DNA of 64,000 bases. Source: an uncultured Croceicoccus sp. Its GTDB lineage: Bacteria > Pseudomonadota > Alphaproteobacteria > Sphingomonadales > Sphingomonadaceae. The notes below the pieces were generated by a model. The model did not search any database, had not been told where the DNA came from, and saw only the letters and a list, made by a program, of their open reading frames with translations. Position 1 is the stretch's first letter; every line of letters starts with the position of its first letter. Where the stretch lies: NCBI RefSeq assembly GCF_947496385.1, contig NZ_CANMCP010000003.1, positions 124,001 through 188,000 of the forward strand, given 5' to 3'. This document shows, in pieces, positions 26,635 to 34,656 of the stretch. The translations under genes were made by a program, and so were the position numbers.

Positions 26635-27366
26635 TTACTGCCACCACCATTGTTTCCAGCCCGTGCGCTCCGCCACCGGGTCGCCATTCGCCCCGATCGC
26701 GGGACGATAGCGGAACCGTTCCACCACGAGCCTGCAGGTGATGCGATCGACCTCGGCATTGCCGCTGCTGCTGCGCACGGAGCAATCGCGGGCGCGGCCG
26801 TCGGTGCCGACGGTGAAATACACGATCACGAAGGCGCCATTGCGGTCGGGCGCGCTGTTGCGGGGGAAATCGCGCGCGGTGATTTCGCCGGCGATCTTTT
26901 CCGCCCCGCGGATCGCGGCGCCGCCCCCGCCGGGTCCCGTGCCGGAACCGCCGCTCCCGGTGCCGATGCCGTCGCCGCCTCCGCCGCTGCCCGTGCCCGT
27001 CTCTCCTGCGCCGGAGCGGTTCTCATTGCCCTTTGCCGCCGCAGGGGGCGCGGGCGGCGCCGGCCTTTCCACGCGCGGCTTTGGCGCGGCGTCTTCGCGG
27101 GGCGTCGCCTCCGCCGCCTCGGGCGCGGCGGCACCGTCGGGTTCCGGCGCGGCCATGGTCGGTTCCGGTTCGGGTTCGGGCGCCGGTTCGGGCGTGTCGA
27201 GTGGCACGGCAAAGGACGCCACCGAACGCAGCGTGTCGGGTACGACGTCGATGTCGAACGCACGCAGAAGCGCGAAAATCGCCGCGATATGGAGCAGCGC
27301 AACGACGACGACGGTCGCGACGCGGCGCCTGTCGGGCCGGCGGCGGCGGAGAGATGAAGAGGGCAT
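26635..27366 (-). CDS. tonB: Energy transducer TonB
   Basis: TonB couples the proton gradient (through ExbBD) to outer-membrane receptors. The 243-residue protein has a basic N-terminus, a single membrane anchor at about 15-36, and a Pro/Glu-rich spacer (DTPEPAPEPEPEP). An unusually long Gly/Ser/Thr linker (about 120-152) and a C-terminal TonB domain (FPRNSAPDR, VRSSSGNAEVD, CRLVVERFRYRPA) follow. The ATG at 27366 gives a clean anchor; longer frames start in non-coding-like sequence. No exbB or exbD is adjacent. It could serve the TonB-dependent receptor at 52-54 kb and a vitamin B12 receptor elsewhere, which is inference. Confidence 0.92.
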   Translation of the reverse strand: MPSSSLRRRRPDRRRVATVVVVALLHIAAIFALLRAFDIDVVPDTLRSVASFAVPLDTPEPAPEPEPEPTMAAPEPDGAAAPEAAEATPREDAAPKPRVERPAPPAPPAAAKGNENRSGAGETGTGSGGGGDGIGTGSGGSGTGPGGGGAAIRGAEKIAGEITARDFPRNSAPDRNGAFVIVYFTVGTDGRARDCSVRSSSGNAEVDRITCRLVVERFRYRPAIGANGDPVAERTGWKQWWWQ

Positions 27367-27645
27367 CGGGATTAGAGGCCTCGAAAGCGCGGTTCGTTCC
27401 CGCGGCCCCTCCCGCCGTGCCCGGCGAAACGTTGGGTGCATGCCGGCCCCGCGACGAGCCACACGAAAAAAATGCGCTTTTCCGGGAACCAAACGCCAAT
27501 CGAGGCCGAGTATGGTCCGTCAAAACGTTAACACGCGCTTGCGCTTGGCTAAGTAGTTGCATAGGCTACGAATCCGGGCTGGGAGGATAAGGGCGCACGG
27601 GTCGCGCGATTATCGTTATTCCGGCCTTCCATGTTTGGAGGGTTC

Positions 27646-29163
27646 ATGAGCAAATATTACACGTCCGAAATCACGCCGCTCAATCACGAGGATCACGACA
27701 TCGATCCCGTCGATTTCAGCCTCGATCCCTATGTCGGGGCCGGCTGGCGCGGCAAGACGGTCGCCGATCTCGATCAGGTGATCGACCAGATCGACAGCGG
27801 CCGGGCACAGAAAGTGACTGCCAACAACACGATCACCTACACCTTCCTCAAGGAAGGGCAGGACCTGATCGGCATCTACAACAACAAGAAATACGGCTTC
27901 ACCGCCGGCGAAGGCCTCGCCGCCTTCTCGCCCGAGCAGCGCGACGAGGCACGCGAATCGATTGAGCTCTGGGACGATCTGATCGCGCCCAGCTTCGTGG
28001 AATCGAACGGCCGCGGCGCCGATATTCAGTTCGCCAATTCCACCGATCCGGCACAGGCCTACGCCTATTACCCGAGCGAGCAGGGCGGATATAAGTATCT
28101 GGGCGACGTGTTCGTGGCCGATCCCGAAGTGAACTGGACCAATGCCTGGCTCGATTTCGGCGGTTATGGCGCGACGACGCTGATCCACGAACTGGGCCAT
28201 GCCATCGGGCTGAGCCACCCCGGCGCGTATAATGGCGCGGGCGCGACCACCTATGCCGCGCAGGCCGAATATGCCCAGGATTCGGAGCAGTACACGCTCA
28301 TGTCCTACTGGGGCCTCGAGGCGACCTCGATCAACCAGTACAACGTCGACTGGAGCACGCTCTACTACAACAATCCGCAGACGCCGCTCGTCCACGACAT
28401 CCTGACCATTCAGGACAAGTATGGCGCGGACATGACCACGCGGGCCGACGACACGGTCTATGGCTGGAATTCGACGGCGGGCAATGCGGTCTATGATTTC
28501 TCGCAGAACCTGTTCCCCTATCTGTCGATCTACGATGCCGGCGGCAACGATACGATCGACATGTCGGGCGCGGGCGCGGGCGTCTTCATCGACCTCACCC
28601 CCGGTTCGTTCAGCGCCGGTGCGGCCGACATTCCCGATGCGGATGTCATCAATGCCCGCCGCGACGTGATCGAGGACATCAATGGCAGCACGCTGCGCGA
28701 CATCACCGATGCCAATGTCGCGGCGTACAAGGCGATCTACAAGCCGTATTACGAAAGCCTGATCGAATCCGACACCGGCGTCGACGGCGTGTTCGCAACA
28801 GCCTATGACAATCTCTCGATCGCCTATGGCACCATCATCGAGAACGCCATCGGGTCGAGCGAGCGTGACTTCCTGCGCGGCAACGATGTCGACAACGTGC
28901 TGACCGGTCTTGGCGGCGACGACGTGCTCGAAGGCGGCCTGGGTGCCGATACCTTCGTGGTCGGCGACGGCAACGACACGATCCTCGATTTCAGCCTCGA
29001 GGAAGACATGCTCGACCTCTCGGCTCTCGGCCTCGATGCGGGCGCGCTGACCTTCAGCGAAGGGCTCGTGGAAATCGACATCGACGGCGACAGCGTCACC
29101 GATGCGACCGTGACCTTTGCCAACAATGTCGAACTGACCGCGGAGCAGGTGATCTTCGCCTGA
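27646..29163 (+). CDS. Serralysin-like M10 metalloprotease with RTX C-terminus
   Basis: This is a 505-residue secreted zinc protease. The catalytic motif HELGHAIGLSHPG (H181, E182, H185, H191) and the Met-turn LMSYW (M219, with Y at 222 positioned like the serralysin tyrosine) identify the M10B family. A short calcium-binding RTX part near residues 415-455 (LTGLGGDDVLEGGLGADTF) and an acidic C-terminus follow. There is no Sec signal, as expected for type I secretion, but no ABC/HlyD/TolC genes are adjacent. A strong TTGGAGGG precedes the ATG. It has its own terminator. The mature protein is rich in Asp, Tyr and Asn, unlike its neighbours. Confidence 0.95.
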   Translation: MSKYYTSEITPLNHEDHDIDPVDFSLDPYVGAGWRGKTVADLDQVIDQIDSGRAQKVTANNTITYTFLKEGQDLIGIYNNKKYGFTAGEGLAAFSPEQRDEARESIELWDDLIAPSFVESNGRGADIQFANSTDPAQAYAYYPSEQGGYKYLGDVFVADPEVNWTNAWLDFGGYGATTLIHELGHAIGLSHPGAYNGAGATTYAAQAEYAQDSEQYTLMSYWGLEATSINQYNVDWSTLYYNNPQTPLVHDILTIQDKYGADMTTRADDTVYGWNSTAGNAVYDFSQNLFPYLSIYDAGGNDTIDMSGAGAGVFIDLTPGSFSAGAADIPDADVINARRDVIEDINGSTLRDITDANVAAYKAIYKPYYESLIESDTGVDGVFATAYDNLSIAYGTIIENAIGSSERDFLRGNDVDNVLTGLGGDDVLEGGLGADTFVVGDGNDTILDFSLEEDMLDLSALGLDAGALTFSEGLVEIDIDGDSVTDATVTFANNVELTAEQVIFA

Positions 29164-29186
29164 TCCACGGATCGAATGAAACGGCG

Positions 29187-29221
29187 AAAGGGCCGGCGGA
29201 GCGATCCGCCGGCCCTTTTTC
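29187..29221 (+). terminator. Intrinsic terminator of the serralysin gene
   Basis: A 14-bp perfect stem (AAAGGGCCGGCGGA with TCCGCCGGCCCTTT) around a GCGA loop ends in a T-run, 24 bases after the stop codon. The GNRA-type loop and T-tract make this a strong rho-independent terminator. Confidence 0.93.
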
Positions 29222-29263
29222 CTGATGCCGCACCGACGAAAGCGGCCCGTCGAGATTACGGCG

Positions 29264-29395
29264 TCACGCCCCGATCCACGCGCGCAGGATCATCGCCACC
29301 ACGCCGAGGACCGCCACGCTCCCCGCCCAGATCGCCGCCATCCAGGCCAGCCTCTGCCAAAGGGGACGGCGGTCGGGCGCCTCTCCCGGCCGCAT
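29264..29395 (-). CDS. DUF2474 small subunit-like protein of bd oxidase
   Basis: This is a 43-residue single-span protein (MRPGEAPDRR, then a helix from about residue 18 to 40). DUF2474 proteins typically follow cydB in cyanide-insensitive-type operons and are thought to be small accessory subunits like CydX. Its ATG overlaps the cydB stop by one base (TGATG), which supports it strongly despite its size. The basic and Trp-containing start of the helix (RLAWMAAIWAG) is usual for the family. Confidence 0.85.
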   Translation of the reverse strand: MRPGEAPDRRPLWQRLAWMAAIWAGSVAVLGVVAMILRAWIGA

Positions 29396-30402
29396 CAGTG
29401 ATAGCCCTCGTGCCCGACCTTCCCGCGAAACACCCAGTATGCCCAGCCGGTGTAGATCAGGATCAGCGGCATCGTGATGGCCACGCCGATCAGCATGAAG
29501 ACCTGGCTGCGTTCGGGGGCCGCGGCCTCCCATATGTCGATGCTGCCCGGAACGATATCCGGCCACATCGTCACGCCCAGCCCCGCCATGCCCAGCAGGA
29601 ACAGCGCGATGCCGAGCCAGAACGGCGTCGCCTCCTTGCGCTTGAACAGGGCACGGAACAAGAAGCCTGCGATGATGAGCGTGAGCAGCGGCACCTGGCT
29701 CGTGAAGAACAGGGCCGGCGTGTCGAGCCAGCGTTCGCGATATTCGGGCCGCAGGATGAGGTTATAAAGGCTGATGACCGCCATCAGGCCGAGGGTCAGG
29801 ATCGTGCCCCACCGCGCCAGCCGGTACGCATGGTCCTGGCATTTGCCCTCGGTCTTCCACACGAGCCAGCACGCGCCGAGCATGGCATAGCCCGCCACCA
29901 CGCCGATCCCGCACAAGAGCGTATAGGGCGTGAACCAGTCGAACCAGCTGCCCGCATATTCGCGGCCCGACACCTCGATCCCCTGAAGCAGCGCGCCGAG
30001 CGTCATCCCCTGCGCAAATGCGGCGATGAGCGAGCCTGCGCAAAACGCCCAGTCCCAGAACGGGCGATGTTTCGGATCGCGCCAGCGATATTCGAACGCC
30101 ACCCCCCGGAACACCAGCCCCAGCAGCATCGCGATGACCAATGGATAGGTCGCGGGCAACACCACCGCATAGGCGAGCGGAAAGGCCGCGAACAACCCGC
30201 CCCCGCCGAGCACGAGCCAGGTTTCGTTACCGTCCCACACCGGCGCGATGGAATTCATCGCCTGATCGCGCTCCACACCGGGAGAAAAGCTCGGAAAGAG
30301 CACCCCGATGCCGAGATCGAACCCGTCCATCACGACATAGGCGAACACGGCGAAGGCGATGATGAACGCCCAGATGACGGTCAGGTCGAAATTCACGCTC
30401 AT
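29395..30402 (-). CDS. cydB: Cytochrome bd-type ubiquinol oxidase subunit II
   Basis: CydB is the second subunit of the bd quinol oxidase. The 335-residue protein has eight to nine helices and conserved elements such as YVVMDGFDLGIG near residue 22, PVWDGNETWLVLGGG near 53, and FRGVAFEYRWRD near 98. Its start overlaps the cydA stop by four bases and its stop overlaps the DUF2474 start by one, so the three form a tight cydA-cydB-DUF2474 unit. Confidence 0.96.
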   Translation of the reverse strand: MSVNFDLTVIWAFIIAFAVFAYVVMDGFDLGIGVLFPSFSPGVERDQAMNSIAPVWDGNETWLVLGGGGLFAAFPLAYAVVLPATYPLVIAMLLGLVFRGVAFEYRWRDPKHRPFWDWAFCAGSLIAAFAQGMTLGALLQGIEVSGREYAGSWFDWFTPYTLLCGIGVVAGYAMLGACWLVWKTEGKCQDHAYRLARWGTILTLGLMAVISLYNLILRPEYRERWLDTPALFFTSQVPLLTLIIAGFLFRALFKRKEATPFWLGIALFLLGMAGLGVTMWPDIVPGSIDIWEAAAPERSQVFMLIGVAITMPLILIYTGWAYWVFRGKVGHEGYH

Positions 30403-31865
30403 TCGCCGTCTCCCTGCGGGTGGCGGGGCTGGTCGGCGATCGCCTCGCCATGGCCTTCGCCGGTGGGATCCTGCGTCGGGCCGGGGGTGAACCCGGCACT
30501 TCGGATCGGGCCGTCGTCGCCACGCTTGACCCCCTCTTCGTGGGCATGCGGCGCGTCCTTCATCAGGTGCAGGATATACCACGCCCCTGCGGAAAACACG
30601 GTGAGATAGACGATGACGAAGGCTAGCAGCGAAGTCGCCACCGCCGGCGCGTCGAGCGGGCTCGCCGCCTCCGACGTGCGCATCAGATTGTAGATGACAT
30701 AGGGCTGCCGCCCCACCTCCGTCGTGACCCAGCCGGCGATGACCGCCACGAACCCCGACGGCGCCATGACGAGCGCCGCCCGGTGCAACGGTTTCCAGTC
30801 GTAAAGCCGCTTGCGATAGCGCGCGAACAGGCTCCACAGCCCGAGGCCGAGCATCGCGAAACCGATGCCCACCATGATGCGAAACGACCAGAACACGATG
30901 GCGACCGGCGGTTGTTCATCGTCGGGAATGGTGTCCAGCCCGGCCAGCGGCGCATCGAGGCTGTGCTTGAGGATGAGCGAGGACAGCTTCGGAATGCCGA
31001 TCGCGTAATCGAGCGTCCGCGTCTCGTCATCGGGGATGCCGAAGATGTAGAGCGGCGCGCCGTCCGGATGGCTTTCGTAATGCCCCTCCATCGCCATCAC
31101 CTTCTGCGGCTGATGCTCCATGGTGTTGAGCCCGTGCATGTCGCCGGCAAAGATCTGCACCGGCGCGACGAGCGCGGCCATCCACATCGCCATCGAAAAC
31201 ATCTTGCGCGCATGGGCGTTGGTGCGATCCTTGAGCAGGTGCCACGCCCCCACCCCGCCCACGACGAAGGCGGTGGTGAGATAGGCCGCGATGACCGTGT
31301 GCACGAGGCGGTAGGGGAAGGAGGGATTGAACACGATGTCCCACCAGCTTGCGCCCGGCAGGAATTGCCCGTTGGCGCCCATTTCGAACCCGGTCGGCGT
31401 CTGCATCCAGCTGTTGACCGACAGGATCCAGAACGCGGAGATGAACGTGCCGAACGCCACCATGCAGGTGGCCGCGAAATGCAGCTTGCGCCCAACCCGC
31501 TCCATCCCGAAGAGCATCACGCCGAGAAAGCCCGCCTCCAGGAAAAAGGCGGTCAGCACCTCATACGCCATCAACGGCCCGATCACCGGCCCCGCCCTGT
31601 CGGAATAGACCGACCAGTTGGTCCCGAACTGATACGACATGACGATGCCGGACACGACGCCCATGGCAAACGCGATGGCAAAGATCTTCAGCCAGTATTT
31701 GAACAGGTCGAGATAAAGCGACTTCCCGGTTTTAAGCCACAACCCTTCCAGCACGGCCAGAAAGCTCGCCAGCCCGATGGAAAAGGCCGGGAAAATGAAA
31801 TGGAAGCTCACGGTGAAGGCGAATTGAATCCGGGCCAGCACCAGCGCATCGAAATTGTCGAACAT
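30399..31865 (-). CDS. cydA: Cytochrome bd-type ubiquinol oxidase subunit I (cyanide-insensitive type)
   Basis: CydA holds the haems and quinol site of the bd oxidase, which reduces oxygen without pumping protons and tolerates low oxygen and cyanide or sulfide stress. In the 488-residue protein the haem-ligand regions are present: the N-terminal SFHFIFPAFSIG, the EAGFLGVMLFG helix, and GWVTTEVGRQPYVIYNLMRT. That last TEVGRQP form and the short Q-loop indicate the CIO (CioA) subtype. The C-terminal tail is charged and extended. The ATG at 31865 starts MFDNFDALVLARIQFAF. No cydDC or nearby FNR box was seen. Confidence 0.96.
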   Translation of the reverse strand: MFDNFDALVLARIQFAFTVSFHFIFPAFSIGLASFLAVLEGLWLKTGKSLYLDLFKYWLKIFAIAFAMGVVSGIVMSYQFGTNWSVYSDRAGPVIGPLMAYEVLTAFFLEAGFLGVMLFGMERVGRKLHFAATCMVAFGTFISAFWILSVNSWMQTPTGFEMGANGQFLPGASWWDIVFNPSFPYRLVHTVIAAYLTTAFVVGGVGAWHLLKDRTNAHARKMFSMAMWMAALVAPVQIFAGDMHGLNTMEHQPQKVMAMEGHYESHPDGAPLYIFGIPDDETRTLDYAIGIPKLSSLILKHSLDAPLAGLDTIPDDEQPPVAIVFWSFRIMVGIGFAMLGLGLWSLFARYRKRLYDWKPLHRAALVMAPSGFVAVIAGWVTTEVGRQPYVIYNLMRTSEAASPLDAPAVATSLLAFVIVYLTVFSAGAWYILHLMKDAPHAHEEGVKRGDDGPIRSAGFTPGPTQDPTGEGHGEAIADQPRHPQGDGE

Positions 31866-32054
31866 GGGTTCGCTCTTTCCTGACACCGGCGATTCGCGTG
31901 GGCAAATTCGGGGCGCATCGGCGCGCGCATGGCCATCAGGCCGGTGCCTTCGCACGATCAGGGCCGCGCATTCCCGGCTGCAGACATCGTGCAACCGCCC
32001 CTCCCATCGCGCATTCGCGGCCAAGTTTCAAACCCCAAAACGGCAATTGCGGTT

Positions 32055-32085
32055 GCGCAAAACGACAGAGCTACGGGTTTTGCGC
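32055..32085. promoter_or_regulatory. Inverted repeat in the cydA / kynurenine gene spacer
   Basis: Two perfect 9-base arms, GCGCAAAAC and GTTTTGCGC, are separated by 13 bases. They lie in the divergent spacer between cydA (minus) and the kynurenine formamidase-like gene (plus), starting 58 bases before the latter. The size fits a dimeric regulator operator; Lrp/AsnC-type KynR control of kynurenine genes is known in other bacteria, but no such gene is visible here. Confidence 0.45.
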
Positions 32086-32112
32086 TTGTGCATGCGGCCC
32101 GCCATCGCGCAC

Positions 32113-32976
32113 ATGCCGGGCATGATGGAATGGCCCGACCTGCTTCACCGCCCCCGCCCGCTCCCCGACGGGCGCATCGCCTATGGCCGCGACGGGTTGC
32201 AGCATGTCGATGTCTGGCTTCCGCGCGCACGGGCGCGAAACGCGGCGGGCCATCCGGTGGTGGTGATGGTGCATGGCGGATGCTGGCGGACGGATGTCGC
32301 GCGGGCGGGCATCATGAATTACATCGCCGACGACCTGCGCGGGCGCGGGATCGCGGTGTGGAACCTCGAATATCGGGGCGTGGACCGCGCCGGTGGCGGT
32401 TATCCCGGCACGTTTCGCGATGTCGCGCGCGGGGCCGACATGCTGCGCGAACGGGGCGCCGCGCTGGGCATCGATACGGCGGCGCGCACGGTGTTCGGCC
32501 ATTCGGCGGGCGGGCATCTCGCGCTGTGGCTGGCGGCGCGGCACGTGATCGCGCGCGGCGGTCCGCTGTTTCATCCCGATCCGCTGCGGTTCGGCAGTGC
32601 CATTTGCGCAGGGGGCTTGCCCGATCTGCGCGCAGCGCGGGTCGCGCCCGGCAATACCTGCGGGACGGAGGCGGTCGATGCGCTGCTTGGCGCGGACGTT
32701 CGCGATGCGGCGGACATGTTCGCCGATTGCTCGCCCGCCGACATGATGCCCTTCGCTACGCATCAGGTGCTCATCAACACGGGCGAGGATCATATCGCAC
32801 CGCCGTCCTTCGCCGCGGCCTATGCCGCGAAGGCCAATGCGGCAGGCGCAGAGGTGACCTGCGTCACCGTGCCGGACGAGGGGCATGTCGAACTCATCAC
32901 GCCGGGCACGGCGGCGTGGGGGGCGGCGTGCGAGGCGATATTTGATGCGCTGAAACGCGGGGACATCGCGCCATGA
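32113..32976 (+). CDS. Alpha/beta hydrolase, probable kynurenine formamidase
   Basis: This is a 287-residue alpha/beta hydrolase. It has an HGGCWR oxyanion motif (about residues 54-59), the nucleophile elbow GHSAGGH (about 130-136) and a late catalytic His region (DEGHVEL). It overlaps kynU by four bases, which strongly suggests that it hydrolyses N-formylkynurenine, the step before kynureninase in the tryptophan-to-anthranilate pathway. It is not of the cyclase-like KynB family, so the role rests on context. The start is uncertain: ATG at 32113, or others at 32122 and 32125, none with a clear ribosome-binding site. Confidence 0.78.
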   Translation: MPGMMEWPDLLHRPRPLPDGRIAYGRDGLQHVDVWLPRARARNAAGHPVVVMVHGGCWRTDVARAGIMNYIADDLRGRGIAVWNLEYRGVDRAGGGYPGTFRDVARGADMLRERGAALGIDTAARTVFGHSAGGHLALWLAARHVIARGGPLFHPDPLRFGSAICAGGLPDLRAARVAPGNTCGTEAVDALLGADVRDAADMFADCSPADMMPFATHQVLINTGEDHIAPPSFAAAYAAKANAAGAEVTCVTVPDEGHVELITPGTAAWGAACEAIFDALKRGDIAP

Positions 32977-34199
32977 CCATGACCATCGACGAAGCGCGGC
33001 AACGCGACGCCGCCGATCCGCTGCGCGCGTTTCGTGCACGCTTCGATCTTCCGCCGGGCATCATCTATCTCGACGGCAATTCGCTCGGGCCCCTGCCGCG
33101 CGCGACGCGGGACCAGGTCGCGGACATGGTCGACCGGCAATGGGGCCGCGACCTCATCGCCGCGTGGAACGACCATGGCTGGATCGACGCGCCCCGCCGC
33201 ATCGGCGCAAAGATCGCGGCGCTGATCGGCGCGGCGGAGGACGAGGTGATGGTGGCCGATTCCACCTCGGTCAATATTTTCAAGCTGCTGACCGCGGCGG
33301 CACGGGCAAATCCGGGCCGAACCGAGATCCTCGCCGAGGCGGCCAATTTCCCGACCGACCTGCATATCGCGGCCGGGGTGGCGAACCTTCTCGGGCTGAC
33401 GCTCGTGACCGCGCCGCCCGACGATCTCGCCGATGCGATCGGGGCGAACACCGCCGCGGTCATCCTGCCCGATGTGCATTACCGGAGCGCCGCGCGATAC
33501 GACATGGCCGCGATGAATGCCCGCGCGCAAAAGGCGGGCACGCACATCGTCTGGGATCTCAGCCATAGCGCGGGGGCGGTTCCGGTCGATTTGTCGGGGT
33601 GCGGGACGATGCTCGCGGTGGGATGCGGGTACAAGTTCCTGAACGGGGGACCGGGGGCACCGGCCTTCGTCCATGTCGCGCGCGAATGGCAGGACCGGCT
33701 CCACAATCCGTTGCAGGGGTGGCTCGGCCACAAGGCGCCCTTCGACTTTGCCGATGCCTACGAACCCGCGCCGGGCATGGGACGGTGGCAGGCCGGCACG
33801 CCCCCGATGCTCAGCATGGCGGCACTGGAAAGCGGGGTCGATCTCATGCTGGAGGCGGACATGAACGCGCTTTTCGCGAAATCGGCGGCATTGTTCGATG
33901 CGTTTGCGGCGCGCATGGCGGAAAAATGCCCCGCCCTCACTCTCGCCTCCCCGCGCGAGGCAGAGCGGCGCGGGAGCCACATCTCGTTTCTGCACGAGGA
34001 CGCCTTCCCCATCGTGCAGGCGGCGATTGCGCGCGGCGTCATCGGCGATTTCCGCACGCCGGACATCGCGCGTTTCGGCCTGACTCCGCTCTATACCGGG
34101 TTCGAGGACGTCGCCCGCGCCGCCGACACCATTGCCGAGATCATCGCGACCGGCGCGTGGCGCGAGGACCGTTTCCGTAAGCGCGGCGCGGTCACCTGA
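32973..34199 (+). CDS. kynU: Kynureninase
   Basis: Kynureninase is a PLP enzyme splitting kynurenine to anthranilate and alanine. The 408-residue protein shows the family start LDGNSLGPLPRATRD, the STSVNIFKLL phosphate-binding region, the WDLSHSAGAVPVDL stretch and the PLP lysine in CGYKFLNGGPGAPAF (near residue 220). The length is normal and the gene intact. It is translationally coupled to the hydrolase ahead of it (ATGA). Tryptophan 2,3-dioxygenase, the first enzyme of the route, is not in the window. Confidence 0.96.
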   Translation: MTMTIDEARQRDAADPLRAFRARFDLPPGIIYLDGNSLGPLPRATRDQVADMVDRQWGRDLIAAWNDHGWIDAPRRIGAKIAALIGAAEDEVMVADSTSVNIFKLLTAAARANPGRTEILAEAANFPTDLHIAAGVANLLGLTLVTAPPDDLADAIGANTAAVILPDVHYRSAARYDMAAMNARAQKAGTHIVWDLSHSAGAVPVDLSGCGTMLAVGCGYKFLNGGPGAPAFVHVAREWQDRLHNPLQGWLGHKAPFDFADAYEPAPGMGRWQAGTPPMLSMAALESGVDLMLEADMNALFAKSAALFDAFAARMAEKCPALTLASPREAERRGSHISFLHEDAFPIVQAAIARGVIGDFRTPDIARFGLTPLYTGFEDVARAADTIAEIIATGAWREDRFRKRGAVT

Positions 34200-34202
34200 C
34201 GC

Positions 34203-34628
34203 TCAGGACGCGGGTTTCCACACCTGCGTCTTGCAGATGAAGGCGAGGCAGCCCTGCACCTTGAGCGAGCCATTCGCCATGCGGCTCACGACCGCGCGAT
34301 ATTCGTTGCCGTCCTCGGGATTGTAGATGTCGCCGCGCCACACGTCGTCATCCGCGGTCAGCCCCATGAGGATCGGCAGGCCCAGGATGGGCCGGCTCCG
34401 AAGCGCGGGATCGTCATTGTTGATGTCGCGCGCGGGCACGCCCTTTTTCGGGCGCAGGATCTTGTCCACCTTGCCGCACATGGCCTTGCCGCACGTTTTC
34501 ACGGCCACGACCGCGCGCCCGTTTTCGGTGACGTAGCGCCCCTCGATCGGCGCGGCGGCCCATGCAGGGGTGGACAGCGTCGCCAGCGTGGCGAACAACA
34601 GCGCGGTTTTCATCGAGAGTCGTCGCAT
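34203..34628 (-). CDS. DUF2147 domain periplasmic protein
   Basis: This is a 141-residue exported protein. It has a signal peptide at about residues 1-24 ending in AWAAAP, then the DUF2147 domain of about 110 residues with its usual features: EGRYVTENGRAVVAV, a CGKAMCGKV cysteine pair, GLPILMGL, IYNPEDGNEYRA and a final GCLAFICKTQVW. The four cysteines probably form disulfides in the periplasm. The ATG at 34628 has AAGGAG seven bases ahead. Its function is unknown. It ends three bases from the convergent kynU. Confidence 0.92.
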   Translation of the reverse strand: MRRLSMKTALLFATLATLSTPAWAAAPIEGRYVTENGRAVVAVKTCGKAMCGKVDKILRPKKGVPARDINNDDPALRSRPILGLPILMGLTADDDVWRGDIYNPEDGNEYRAVVSRMANGSLKVQGCLAFICKTQVWKPAS

Positions 34629-34656
34629 GGGCGCTCCTTAACAGACGGGACAGGAC

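Noticed and set aside
26925-27060. Repetitive GGC/CCG stretch resembling a tandem repeat or CRISPR-like array
   Set aside because: It encodes the Gly/Ser linker of TonB in frame; unit length is irregular and there are no spacers.
31866-32112. FNR box for the bd oxidase
   Set aside because: No TTGAT-N4-ATCAA-like site is present; the only dyad is the GCGCAAAAC repeat, reported separately.
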